Assembly: GCA_036389255.1 (NCBI GenBank) | Contig: DASVQI010000024.1 | Coordinates: forward strand, 434,001-498,000 | Direction: 5' to 3' | Length of the DNA: 64,000 bases | Origin: JACVRN01 sp036389255 | GTDB taxonomy: Bacteria > Acidobacteriota > Blastocatellia > Pyrinomonadales > Pyrinomonadaceae | In this document: piece by piece, positions 18,816 through 26,672 of the stretch | Position numbering within the stretch: the stretch's first letter is position 1 | How the letters are laid out: the number at the start of each line of letters is the position of its first letter | Made by a program: the position numbers and the translations under genes | The notes under the pieces: generated by a model | What the model was told of the DNA's origin: nothing | The model's database searches: none | What the model saw: only the letters and a program-made list of their open reading frames with translations

Positions 18816-19610
18816 TTACCGGCGCAAAAGGTGTTGCAGCACCGGCGTTATGCGTGGCGCACCCGTCACCGGATGCTCGTCCACTAAAACCTGAATACCG
18901 AAAAGCTCGCGCAGCGCGTCCGGCGTAAGCACTTCGCGCGGCTTCCCATGTGCGAGCGCCCGCCCGCCTTTGAGCAGCAGCACACGGTCGGCAAACGCTG
19001 CTGCCAGATTAACGTCGTGCGTGACGACTACGGCCGACGCGCCTCTATCGTCGCAGCGCTCGCGCACGAGCGAGAGCATGGCCGCCTGATGCGCCAAATC
19101 AAGATTCGCCGTCGGCTCGTCTAGTAAAAGGATGGGAGCTTCCGTAGCAAGAGCGCGTGCCAGTACGACGCGCTGGCGCTCGCCGCCCGAAAGCTCGCCC
19201 ACGAGCCGCGCACCGAAATCCATCAACTCCGTCTCATACAGCGCGAGCCTGGCGGCCTCCAAGTCATGCTCAGTCTCCCAGCCCCACGCGCCCGTGCTTG
19301 ACCAACTGTAGCGGCCGCCCAGCACGAACTCCATCACCGTCACGGGAAACCTCAGCTCCGATTCCTGAGCCACGACTGCTATGCGTCGTCCAACTACGCG
19401 GCGCGCAAACTCCGCCAGTGGCCTCCCGTCCAGAAGTATCTCGCCGCCCGTTAGCTCCTTTGCGCCGTTGAGGGCGCGCATCAGCGTGGATTTGCCCGCG
19501 CCGTTCGGCCCAAGGATTGCCGTCACACTGCCCGGCTCGGCAGATAAAGAGACGCCCGCGATTACCTCGCGCGCTCCGTAACGGACGCTGATGTCTCTGG
19601 CTTCCAGCAA
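18816..19610 (-). CDS. btuD: ABC transporter ATP-binding protein, cobalamin import
   Basis: 264 residues, FepC/BtuD type. Walker A GPNGAGKST (34-42), Q-loop VAQESELRFPV, signature LSGGERQRV (~140), Walker B ILLLDEPTANLDL and switch His VVVTHD. It hydrolyses ATP to drive import through BtuC. The start is TTG at 19610; AAGAGG overlaps the btuC stop 4 bp away, indicating translational coupling. Sequence alone would also fit heme or siderophore import; the riboswitches at both ends point to B12. Its TAA marks the beginning of the btuB riboswitch. Confidence 0.92.
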   Translation of the reverse strand: MLEARDISVRYGAREVIAGVSLSAEPGSVTAILGPNGAGKSTLMRALNGAKELTGGEILLDGRPLAEFARRVVGRRIAVVAQESELRFPVTVMEFVLGGRYSWSSTGAWGWETEHDLEAARLALYETELMDFGARLVGELSGGERQRVVLARALATEAPILLLDEPTANLDLAHQAAMLSLVRERCDDRGASAVVVTHDVNLAAAFADRVLLLKGGRALAHGKPREVLTPDALRELFGIQVLVDEHPVTGAPRITPVLQHLLRR

Positions 19611-19614
19611 CTGC

Positions 19615-20676
19615 TTAGCCTCTTCTCAGAAGATAGATAAAGAGCGGCGCGCCTATCAGTGCCGTGATAGCGCCCACGGGCAGCTCTCGCGGCGCTATCA
19701 CCGTTCGCGCCACCGTGTCAGCTACAATCACGAAGGACGCCCCCGCGAGCGCAGCCGCAGGGATAGCCAAACGGTTATCGCTTCCCACGGAGAGCCGCAC
19801 CAGATGCGGAACGACAAGACCGACGTAGCCAACGGAGCCGGAGGACGCGACCGAAGCTCCCACCAGCAGGCTTGCCATCAGAAAGACCGTCACGCGCACG
19901 CGCTCTACTTCAACGCCGAGGTCGAAGGCATCGCGCTCGCCCAGCATCATAAGGTTAAGCGCGCGCGCATTCATCGCCAGCAGAAGCACGCCCAAGAGAG
20001 CCGCCACGATGGCTATCGTCAACATCTGCGCGGTCGAGCCCGACAAGTCTCCCAGCAGCCAGAAGGTGAACGAGCGAATACGCGTGGCATCCATCAGCGT
20101 CGTGACAAAGACTATGACCGAAGAGAGAAACGTCGTCACAATCACGCCCGCCAGAATGAGCCTCTCGGGCGATGTCCCCGCGCGACCGCGAGCCAGCTTG
20201 TAAACGATAAAAGTCGCGCCGAGCGCCCCGGCAAACGCCATCACGGGACGGCTCCACTCCATCGTGCCGAAGAAGACCAGCGCAATCATAGTCCCCACCG
20301 CCGCACCGTTAGAGATGCCTAGCAGGTAAGGCTCGGCCAGAGGATTGCGAAGCAGCGCCTGATAGCCCGCGCCAGCCGCAGCGAGGCTCGCGCCGACAGT
20401 CGCGGCCAGCACTATGCGCGGCAATCGAATGTCAAAGAGGATGGCGCGCTCTATAGAAGAAAGCGCGCACACATTGCTTCCGCCGGTGAAAATCGCGCAC
20501 AGCGTAGCGCTCACGGGCAGCCGCTCGCTCCCCACCAGCGAGCCCACAGTCATCACGACAAGCATCAGCAGCGCCAGCGCCAGACAGACCAGCAGCGCAT
20601 AACGAAGCGTCAGGCGCGACTCCTTTGCGGCCCGCTCTGCTACGCTCTTTGCTCCTGCTTCTGTGCTGGTGCTCAT
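19615..20676 (-). CDS. btuC: FecCD-family permease, cobalamin import
   Basis: 353 residues with about ten membrane helices. Family landmarks: RLPRIVLAATVGASLAAAG, YQALLRNPLAEPYLLGIS, GFVGLVVPH-like stretch as GYVGLVVPHLVRL, and AGASFVIVADTVAR and ELPVGAITALIGAPLFIYLL at the end. It forms the inner-membrane channel with BtuD. ATG at 20676 is preferred over the GTG just before it. It follows btuF by 18 bp and overlaps nothing. Confidence 0.93.
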   Translation of the reverse strand: MSTSTEAGAKSVAERAAKESRLTLRYALLVCLALALLMLVVMTVGSLVGSERLPVSATLCAIFTGGSNVCALSSIERAILFDIRLPRIVLAATVGASLAAAGAGYQALLRNPLAEPYLLGISNGAAVGTMIALVFFGTMEWSRPVMAFAGALGATFIVYKLARGRAGTSPERLILAGVIVTTFLSSVIVFVTTLMDATRIRSFTFWLLGDLSGSTAQMLTIAIVAALLGVLLLAMNARALNLMMLGERDAFDLGVEVERVRVTVFLMASLLVGASVASSGSVGYVGLVVPHLVRLSVGSDNRLAIPAAALAGASFVIVADTVARTVIAPRELPVGAITALIGAPLFIYLLRRG

Positions 20677-20694
20677 CACGACTAAATGGGGCGG

Positions 20695-21648
20695 CTATTC
20701 CTTAAAAGCTTCCGGATGAAGGGCGCGCGCCATCTGCTCAAGCCCGTCCACAAGTCTTGGGCCGGGGCGCGAAAGATAGTCGCCGTTGATTTTGTAGACC
20801 CTTTTATTCAGGACGGCCGGTGAGCGCATGAGCGGCCCCGCGACCTCTGCGTTAGCCTGAGCGCCCATAGAATCCCCCGTCGCCATGATGACCGCTTCAG
20901 GGCGTGCTGCCAGCGCCGCCTCGTCGCTGTAACGCGGCCACGCTCCCGGCACGTCGGCAGTCACAGAGACGCCGCCCGCGCGCCTCACCAAATCCGTGAT
21001 GAAAGAGTCGCGCCCGGCCGTATAGAGCGGCTCAGCCGAAAGCTGGTAGAAGACCGACAGGGGCTTGCGATTACCGACTCTCTCTTCAATGGAAGTCGCA
21101 CGAGAGCGCAAAGCCGAGACGAGCGAACCCGCACGCTCTCTCTCGTCAACCAGCTCGCCAATCGCCTGTATTGATTGAAAGACTCCCTCTAGGTCGTGCG
21201 GGTCTGTGATGTAGACGGCTATGTTCTGCTCGTCCAACTGTCGTGTGAAGGATTCCAACTGTGATGCCGTGGAGACGAGTATCAACTGCGGCCTGAGGGC
21301 TATGATGCGCTCTATGCTCGGGTGTAGCGTGTCGCCCACCTTCGGGACATGACGCGCCTCCTCCGGATAGTCGCAGAAGGTAGTGTTGCCCACGAGCCTT
21401 GGGCCAGCCCCCACCGCGTAGATTATCTCCGTCAGGTTAGGGGCGAGCGAAATGATTCTCTCCGGCCTGCGCGGCACGCGCACACGCCTTCCAGCGCCGT
21501 CCGTGACTTCGCGCGCGTCCGCCCCGGCGTTCGCTGAGCTTGGGCTCCTGTTCGCGCATGAGAGCGACTGCGCGAGCGCGCAAAGAAGCATCAACAGGAT
21601 GAGCGCCCGCTCGTGAGAGAATCTTTTTTGAGAATTTCGGGTAAACAA
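20695..21648 (-). CDS. btuF: Periplasmic cobalamin-binding lipoprotein
   Basis: 317 residues. Signal sequence with lipobox SLSC (~residue 31), so the mature protein is probably membrane-anchored. The substrate-binding fold follows: RPERIISLAPNLTEIIYAVG (~61-80), VGNTTFCDYPEEARHVPKVG, IIALRPQLILV, and a C-terminal GPRLVDGLEQMARAL. The best start is TTG at 21648; an internal ATG 19 codons later would leave too short a signal peptide. That TTG lies in the T tract of the terminator hairpin at 21647-21716, so initiation and termination signals overlap. First gene of the B12 operon, controlled by the riboswitch at ~21800-22060. Confidence 0.9.
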   Translation of the reverse strand: MFTRNSQKRFSHERALILLMLLCALAQSLSCANRSPSSANAGADAREVTDGAGRRVRVPRRPERIISLAPNLTEIIYAVGAGPRLVGNTTFCDYPEEARHVPKVGDTLHPSIERIIALRPQLILVSTASQLESFTRQLDEQNIAVYITDPHDLEGVFQSIQAIGELVDERERAGSLVSALRSRATSIEERVGNRKPLSVFYQLSAEPLYTAGRDSFITDLVRRAGGVSVTADVPGAWPRYSDEAALAARPEAVIMATGDSMGAQANAEVAGPLMRSPAVLNKRVYKINGDYLSRPGPRLVDGLEQMARALHPEAFKE

Positions 21649-21716
21649 AATCCCGTCGCCTTCCTGTCTGAAGCTCGCGCCTTGAGGGCAAGGGCGACAG
21701 GAGACGACGGGATTTT
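21647..21716 (-). terminator. Intrinsic terminator of the btuFCD riboswitch
   Basis: On the minus strand AAAATCCCGTCG pairs with CGACGGGATTTT (12 bp, extended by CTGTCGCC/GGCGAC-like pairs), followed by TTTTGTTT. It lies between the riboswitch aptamer and btuF and is a likely expression platform for transcriptional control. Confidence 0.8.
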
Positions 21717-21799
21717 CTTTAATCTAAGGTTAGAAGAACCCGCTCGGCGGCCTGAACACCTTTACGCGAGGCGCTCAAAAATTGGCTGCTGTGGCGTCA

Positions 21800-22065
21800 A
21801 AAATCTAACGGGCAGGTCTCCTGACTTGAAAGGCAAAAGCAAAAAGGCAAAAGTAAGACGGCTAAAAGCGGCTCTTAACTTTCTCCCTTTTCCTTCCCTT
21901 TTTCACAGTGGCGCAACCGTGCGGGATTCTCACCCGCTTCCCTAAACTTCCCGCTTACCCCCTAACCGAATTAGAGAGCGCGGGACACCCGGACGCATAT
22001 TTCTAAAAAGAGCTTGTGGAAACTTTGCTGGTTTCCCTAAAGGACGCGCCGGACGTTATCACGCG
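21800..22065 (-). promoter_or_regulatory. Cobalamin riboswitch upstream of btuFCD
   Basis: Read leftwards: TTTAGGGAAGCGGGTGAGAA, TCCCGCACGG, GCGCCACTGTGA (GCCACTG, 21906-21912) and AAGTCAGGAGACCTGCCCG (B12 box, ~21811-21828). The 5' part with CCGGGTGTCCCGC lies near 21980. The sequence between GCCACTG and the B12 box is a ~75-nt imperfect hairpin whose 3' arm is built from CTTTTGCCTTTTTG words, the type F repeat. It controls the btuFCD operon, probably via the terminator downstream. Confidence 0.93.
21829..21905. repeat. Type F hairpin inside the btuFCD riboswitch
   Basis: AAAGGCAAAAGCAAAAAGGC and AAAAGTAAGACGGC on the left face a GCTCTTAACTTTCTCCCTT, TTCCTTCCCTTTTT right arm. The GGCAAAAGTAAAA words recur at 35757-35832 and, as a half element, at 28950-28990. 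Confidence 0.7.
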
Positions 22066-22096
22066 CTCCCTGTAAATGTCAAAAGCACGCTAAAGC

Positions 22097-22193
22097 TGGT
22101 GACGGGTGCGGGGAGCCGTGTGCCGGTAAGAGAAAGACAGGAGGTTCTTCTTTGACTCGGCATACGGCTCTCGTCACTCGGCCCCATCCCGGC
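22097..22193. repeat. Intergenic hairpin element, type H copy 2
   Basis: GGTGACGGGTGCGGGGAGCC and GTGTGCCG face CGGCATACGGCTCTCGTCAC with a 30-nt centre (AAGAGAAAGACAGG then TTCTTCTTTGACTC). The centre resembles those of types A, B and C; the arms resemble the element at 3752. It lies in the divergent gap between the btuFCD riboswitch and mtnA. Confidence 0.75.
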
Positions 22194-22263
22194 GGTTTTA
22201 CCTTTTTGGCTTTTCCCTCTAAGATTCCGTGCTTGAATGAATATCATCAAGGAGCAATCATAA

Positions 22264-23310
22264 GTGATTAAGACAGTCGAATGGACGGACGAGGGCGTGC
22301 GTATGCTGGATCAGCGTCTTCTGCCGACGGAAGAAACATATCTCACGCTGCGCTCTTACGATGAGGTCGCGGAAGCCATCAAGAAGATGGTCGTGCGTGG
22401 CGCTCCCGCCATAGGAGTCTCAGCCGCTATGGGCTTGGCGCTCGGAGCAAAGCAGTCTGTCGGAACCTCAATCGCTGATTTGGAGTTCGATTTCAACTAC
22501 ATGTGCGACGTCATGGGCGCGACCCGCCCGACGGCAGTCAACCTCTTCTGGGCCATAGAGCGCATGCGCGCCCGTCTTCGCCGCGCAAAGACCGAGACGG
22601 ACGACGTGGAAGAGGCCAAGCGACAGCTTGTTGACGAAGCCGCGAGGATTTTCGAGGAAGACATAGAAGCCAACCGCAGCCTCGGGCGCTTTGGCGGCGA
22701 GCTAATCACGGACGGCACGACTATCCTCACGCATTGCAACGCCGGGGCTCTGGCTACTGCCGGAGATTACGGCACGGCCCTCGGAGTCGTGCGCGGCGCG
22801 CGCGATGCGGGCAAACGCGTCGCAGTCATAGCCGACGAAACGCGCCCCTTCCTTCAAGGCGCAAGGCTCACCGCTTGGGAGCTGAGCAAAGATGAGATTC
22901 CTGTGACCCTGATTACGGACAACATGGCCGGGCACGTCATGAAGCAGGGAAAGGTTGATGTGGTAGTTGTCGGCGCAGACCGCATAGCCGGGAACGGCGA
23001 CACGGCCAATAAGATTGGCACCTACATGGTTGCAGTGCTTGCGCGCCAGCACGACATCCCCTTTTACGTGGCCGCGCCCATCAGCACCATAGACATGGGG
23101 ATTGCTTCCGGCGAGCAGATTCCCATAGAAGAGCGCGACGCGCGCGAGGTCACGCACGTTGGCGCGCAGCAGCTAGCACCCGAAGGCATAGAGGTTCACA
23201 ACCCGGCCTTTGACGTTACGCCGCACGAGCTAATCACTGCTATTATTACGGACAAAGGCGTGGCCCGCCCGCCCTACGTAGAGAGCCTGCGCCGCTTGGT
23301 TGAAGGTTGA
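22264..23310 (+). CDS. mtnA: S-methyl-5-thioribose-1-phosphate isomerase
   Basis: 348 residues, standard length. MtnA converts methylthioribose-1-phosphate to methylthioribulose-1-phosphate in methionine salvage. Landmarks: MVVRGAPAIGVSAAMG (~42-57), catalytic Cys158 in ILTHCNAGALAT and Asp239 in GADRIAGNGDTANKIGTY. Start is GTG at 22264 with AAGGAG upstream. No other methionine-salvage gene is adjacent, although a SAM hydrolase gene lies at 52.9 kb. Related eIF2B-like ribose-1,5-bisphosphate isomerases are possible alternatives but the motifs fit MtnA well. Confidence 0.95.
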   Translation: MIKTVEWTDEGVRMLDQRLLPTEETYLTLRSYDEVAEAIKKMVVRGAPAIGVSAAMGLALGAKQSVGTSIADLEFDFNYMCDVMGATRPTAVNLFWAIERMRARLRRAKTETDDVEEAKRQLVDEAARIFEEDIEANRSLGRFGGELITDGTTILTHCNAGALATAGDYGTALGVVRGARDAGKRVAVIADETRPFLQGARLTAWELSKDEIPVTLITDNMAGHVMKQGKVDVVVVGADRIAGNGDTANKIGTYMVAVLARQHDIPFYVAAPISTIDMGIASGEQIPIEERDAREVTHVGAQQLAPEGIEVHNPAFDVTPHELITAIITDKGVARPPYVESLRRLVEG

Positions 23311-23371
23311 CGGCCCATGCGCTCGTATCTCTTAATAGTTCGAGCGCGGCTTTTATGACGGAGAGAGTTTT

Positions 23372-24040
23372 ATGAATTACCGCTCGCTTCTTCTACTTTT
23401 AGTTTTCCTAACGGTAGCCACGGGGACTCTGGCTGCGCTTGACGCCAGCGCCCGTCGGCAGCCTGTTACTCCTGTTGCGGTGTCGCCAAATCTGCTTCAG
23501 ATTGAAGATGAAGAATATGCTGTCTATTCTGCCCTGATAAACGCCGACTTGAAGGAGAGCGAAGGAAGGCGCAGGGACGCCGGTGAAAGGCTGCTTATCA
23601 TCAACGACAGCCCTTCGCTCTGGCAAGGCTTTTTAGAAGATGAATCGAAAACTTTTTTCGATGAGCTAAAGAACTCATCTCCTAACCTACAGCCCGAGAC
23701 GGTCAACGACTTGCAGGTGAAGAGCCAAAACGACACCTCAAGGCTTGAGCCTAAACTCTCCATCAAAATCAAGTATCTTCTCGTCAAGGATGAGGAACTG
23801 GACGCTCTTTTCAAGGATAACGTGATGGGCGGCTGGGAAGCTTTTGAGCGAAAATATCCCAAGTCGAGCGGCTTTCTAACCTTCTCGCGCGTGGGCTTCA
23901 ACTCAGACAAGTCTCAGGCGCTGGTCTACAAAAGCTGGAGCTGCGGCGGGCTGTGCGGCGGCGGCGGCTATATCCTGCTCACAAAGAAGAAGGGCGTCTG
24001 GGTGGTCGGGCCGGGGGTTGGCCCCACATGGGTTTCCTGA
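23372..24040 (+). CDS. Exported protein of unknown function
   Basis: 222 residues. Signal peptide of ~22 residues (MNYRSLLLLLVFLTVATGTL). The mature part has an EEYAVYSALINADL opening and a C-terminal FLTFSRVGFNSDKSQALVY, then CGGLCGGGGYILLTKKKGVW, a Gly-Cys loop before a final strand WVVGPGVGPTWVS. Small exported proteins with this VGF-x-Q-A-LVY ... LL-KK-G-W pattern are frequent in acidobacteria and uncharacterised. Lone gene 61 bp after mtnA, ending at a hairpin. Confidence 0.72.
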   Translation: MNYRSLLLLLVFLTVATGTLAALDASARRQPVTPVAVSPNLLQIEDEEYAVYSALINADLKESEGRRRDAGERLLIINDSPSLWQGFLEDESKTFFDELKNSSPNLQPETVNDLQVKSQNDTSRLEPKLSIKIKYLLVKDEELDALFKDNVMGGWEAFERKYPKSSGFLTFSRVGFNSDKSQALVYKSWSCGGLCGGGGYILLTKKKGVWVVGPGVGPTWVS

Positions 24041-24063
24041 AAAAGAGAAGCAGCTTAAATACT

Positions 24064-24117
24064 AATCACACAAAGAGGCACGAAGCTCCATACAGTTTCG
24101 TGCCTCTTTGTGTGATT
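24064..24117. terminator. Long perfect hairpin at a convergent junction
   Basis: AATCACACAAAGAGGCACGAA (24064-24084, shown by its first 20 and last base) is perfectly complementary to 24097-24117, a 21-bp stem with a 12-nt loop. It lies between two gene ends and probably terminates both, though U tracts are weak. Confidence 0.75.
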
Positions 24118-24132
24118 TGCTGATTAATTTCT

Positions 24133-25089
24133 CTATTTATTGAAGCGGCTCTGCTGCCACCAGTCTATGGTCTTGCGCAGGCCCTCTTCCAGCCCGACGC
24201 GCGGCTCGTAACCCAACATCTGACGCGCTTTCGTGATGTCTGCGAGACTATGCCTCACGTCGCCCGCCCTTGGCTCTTTGTACTCAGGCACGACGTGCGA
24301 CTTCCCCACAAGCTTTTTGACCGCCTCCAACAATTCATTCAACGTAGTCCTTTGACCGTTGGCTATGTTGATGACATGGCCCACGCCGTCAATTGTCTCC
24401 GCCGCGCGCAAGTTCGCATCTACCACGTTGGCTATGTAGGTGAAGTCACGGGACTGGCCGCCATCACCGAATATGATTGGCTGCTCGTTTGAGAGAAGCG
24501 CGCTGATGAAGCGAGAGATGACGCCGGAATACTGCGAGCTTGGGTCTTGGCGCGGGCCGAAGACGTTGAAGTAGCGCAGGCAGACAGTCTCAAGATTGTA
24601 GGTGCGCGTAAAGACCTGCGCGTAATATTCTCCGACCAGTTTCGCCACGGCGTAAGGCGAGAGTGGGTCTGGACGCATCTCTTCCCTTTTCGGAAGCTCC
24701 GGCTGGTCGCCGTAAGCGGAGCTTGATGCGGCATAAACAACGCGCCTCACGTTGCGCTCGCGCGAGGCCATCAAAAGCGAAAAGGTCGCGTCAACGCTGG
24801 CCCTGTGCGTCTCGCGCGGATTCGCCACCGAGCGCGGGACGCTCGGGATAGCCGCTTCGTGATAGACCAGCTCCACGTCTTCGAGCGCCCGTTTGAGCGT
24901 ATCGTCATCCGTCAAACTCGCGTGAATGAAATCAACCTTGCCTCCGATTTCATCTATGTTCTCTCTGTAGCCGGTAGAGAGATCATCTATCACGCGCACG
25001 CGCGCGCCTCGCTCGCAGAGCGCGGACGCAACGTGAGAGCCTATAAACCCGGCCCCGCCCGTAACCAGAACTATTCCTGATAAAGCCAT
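24133..25089 (-). CDS. UDP-sugar 4-epimerase-type NAD-dependent SDR
   Basis: 318 residues, extended SDR. TGGAGFIGSHVASAL (~9-23) is the NAD loop, SSSAYGD the active-site Ser strand, and SPYAVAKLVGEYY supplies the catalytic YxxxK. RYFNVFGPRQDP, FGDGGQSRDFTYIANVVDA and the C-terminal LGYEPRVGLEEGLRKTI match WbpP/GalE-type UDP-glucose or UDP-GlcNAc 4-epimerases. It lies directly downstream of UDP-glucose dehydrogenase, so the pair probably makes nucleotide sugars for surface polysaccharide (for example UDP-galacturonate), which is inference. A hairpin element separates the two genes. Confidence 0.9.
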   Translation of the reverse strand: MALSGIVLVTGGAGFIGSHVASALCERGARVRVIDDLSTGYRENIDEIGGKVDFIHASLTDDDTLKRALEDVELVYHEAAIPSVPRSVANPRETHRASVDATFSLLMASRERNVRRVVYAASSSAYGDQPELPKREEMRPDPLSPYAVAKLVGEYYAQVFTRTYNLETVCLRYFNVFGPRQDPSSQYSGVISRFISALLSNEQPIIFGDGGQSRDFTYIANVVDANLRAAETIDGVGHVINIANGQRTTLNELLEAVKKLVGKSHVVPEYKEPRAGDVRHSLADITKARQMLGYEPRVGLEEGLRKTIDWWQQSRFNK

Positions 25090-25094
25090 AAAAG

Positions 25095-25185
25095 AAGTGA
25101 TGAAATCAGAATGCAGAATGATGAAGGAAAAGAAAGCCCTTCTTTAATTCATCATTGCGGCGCTGCTGCCTTCTGCATTGCCTTC
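25095..25185. repeat. Intergenic hairpin element, type B copy 1 (CAGAATG words)
   Basis: ATCAGAATGCAGAATGATGAA on the left (abbreviated) faces ATTCATCATTG and CTTCTGCATTGCC on the right; the centre AAAAGAAAGCCC-TTCTTTAATTCATCAT matches the shared core. It occupies the whole gap between the UDP-glucose dehydrogenase stop and the epimerase start. Confidence 0.75.
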
Positions 25186-26484
25186 TTACCTTCCGACTCC
25201 AATGTAATCGAAGCCAAGCTCGCGCATGGAATCGGGCTCGTATATGTTTCTGAGGTCAGCGATTTTGGGAGCGCGCATCATCTGTCGAATGCGCTGCATG
25301 TCGAGCGCACGAAACTGGTTCCACTCGGTCATGAAGACCAGCACGTCAGCGCCCGTGACCGCCTGATACTCGTCTTCACAGTACTCGACTTCGGGAAGAA
25401 ACTTTTTTGACTCCTCCATTGCCACAGGGTCGTAGGCTCGCACATGCGCGTCTCGCTCAAGCAGGCCGCGAATAATGTCAACCGAAGGGGCCTCGCGCAT
25501 GTCGTCAGTCTCTGGCTTGAAGGCCAGACCGAGCACGGCGATTATCTTTCCCCTTAACTCTCCAACCAGTTTCTCTACCTTGGGAATCATCAGTGCGCGC
25601 TGCCGCTCGTTGACTTCGATGACGGCATCTACTATGAGCGATTCGGAACCGAACTCACGCGCAAGAGCGGCCAGAGCGCGTGTGTCTTTTGGGAAACAGG
25701 AGCCGCCGAAGCCGGGCCCCGGATGCAGGAACTTGTTGCCTATGCGGCGATCCATTCCTATAGCCTTCGCCACGTCATGCACGTCGCAGCCTATGCGGTC
25801 GCACATGTTGGCTATCTCGTTTATGAAAGAGATTTTTGTAGCAAGGAAAGCGTTGGCGGCATACTTGGCAAGCTCTGCGCTCTCCAGAGAGGTCATGACG
25901 AACGGAGTCTCTATCAGATAGAGAGGCCGGTAAAGGTCGCGCATGATGGCTACGGCCTCTTCGTCGTTGCTGCCTATGACAACGCGGTCGGGGCGCATGA
26001 AGTCATTGATGGCCGCGCCTTCCCTCAAAAATTCCGGGTTGGAAACGACGCCGAAATGAAACTGCTTCTTCTGATGCTCGCTTATCAGCCTTCTGAGTCG
26101 CTCGCCCGTGCCTATGGGCACCGTGGATTTCGTGACGATGACCTTGTAGCCGTTCATGTGTTCGGCTACGGAGCGCGCTGCCGCTTCCACGAATCTCAAA
26201 TCAGCCGAGCCGTCTTCCTTCGGCGGCGTTCCGACCGCTAAAAAGATGACCAGCGATTGCTCCACAGCCTGCTTAACGTCGGTAGTGAAATGAAGGCGTC
26301 CCGCCTGTACGTTCTTTGCTACCAACTGCTCAAGGCCGGGCTCGTATATGGGCACGATGCCGTCCAGCAGACGCGCTATCTTCTCACTGTCAACGTCTAC
26401 GCATGTGACATCCACACCGAATTCCGCAAAACAAGCGCCCGTCACCAGCCCTACGTATCCTGTACCGATTACTGCTATGTGCAT
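25186..26484 (-). CDS. UDP-glucose 6-dehydrogenase
   Basis: 432 residues. Oxidises UDP-glucose to UDP-glucuronate with two NAD+. IGTGYVGLVTGACFAEFG (~6-23) is the NAD loop, NPEFLREGAA the substrate motif, and GFGGSCFPKDTRAL contains the catalytic Cys. C-terminal GLAFKPETDDMREAPS and MTEWNQFRALD are canonical. GGAAG precedes the ATG. It is the first gene of a two-gene nucleotide-sugar unit. The same family includes UDP-ManNAc dehydrogenase, but the motifs favour the UDP-glucose enzyme. Confidence 0.93.
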   Translation of the reverse strand: MHIAVIGTGYVGLVTGACFAEFGVDVTCVDVDSEKIARLLDGIVPIYEPGLEQLVAKNVQAGRLHFTTDVKQAVEQSLVIFLAVGTPPKEDGSADLRFVEAAARSVAEHMNGYKVIVTKSTVPIGTGERLRRLISEHQKKQFHFGVVSNPEFLREGAAINDFMRPDRVVIGSNDEEAVAIMRDLYRPLYLIETPFVMTSLESAELAKYAANAFLATKISFINEIANMCDRIGCDVHDVAKAIGMDRRIGNKFLHPGPGFGGSCFPKDTRALAALAREFGSESLIVDAVIEVNERQRALMIPKVEKLVGELRGKIIAVLGLAFKPETDDMREAPSVDIIRGLLERDAHVRAYDPVAMEESKKFLPEVEYCEDEYQAVTGADVLVFMTEWNQFRALDMQRIRQMMRAPKIADLRNIYEPDSMRELGFDYIGVGR

Positions 26485-26546
26485 TTACTTCCTGCCGTTG
26501 CTGCCCCAGTCAGGGGCATGGGTGAATATTCAAGATGTCAAAGTAA

Positions 26547-26603
26547 AACCTTGCGGACTAAGCAAGTTGCCCGTCTGAGCAAGCACGCTTAATCCGCAAG
26601 GTT
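26547..26603 (-). terminator. Rho-independent terminator of the FecR-like gene
   Basis: On the minus strand AACCTTGCGGATTAAGC pairs with GCTTAGTCCGCAAGGTT (17 bp, one wobble) and is followed by TTACTTT. It lies 70 bp after the FecR-like gene's stop. Confidence 0.8.
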
Positions 26604-26672
26604 ACAGTTCATCCATCAAGCGCTTTTGTAAGTCAGCGCCACGAGGTTTGATTAGAAACTGATTGGTTTCTG

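Larger units (their letters stand above)
18505..18818 (-). promoter_or_regulatory. Cobalamin riboswitch upstream of btuB, enlarged by two inserted hairpins
   Basis: Read leftwards: a small stem, then TTAAGGGAAGACTGTGAGAA (AAGGGAA box), CTGCCCGCGCAACTGTAGG, the near-invariant GCCACTG (18652-18658), GGGAAGGCG, and GAGTCAGGAGACCT (B12 box, 18519-18532). It starts at the btuD stop codon, so btuB has its own control inside the B12 locus. Two peripheral stems are replaced by long palindromes: one of the AATCAGC type (18723-18768) and one of the ATGAATCA type (18552-18606). The expression platform lies in the ~40 nt before the GGAG of btuB, so translational control is plausible. Confidence 0.92.

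Noticed and set aside
19591..20322. Plus-strand open frame of 243 codons opposite btuC
   Set aside because: Shadow of btuC; His/Arg/Gln-rich translation of the complementary strand with no domain.
24064..24117. Perfect palindrome considered as a transposon end or attachment site
   Set aside because: No target duplication, transposase or integrase nearby; position between convergent stops fits a terminator.
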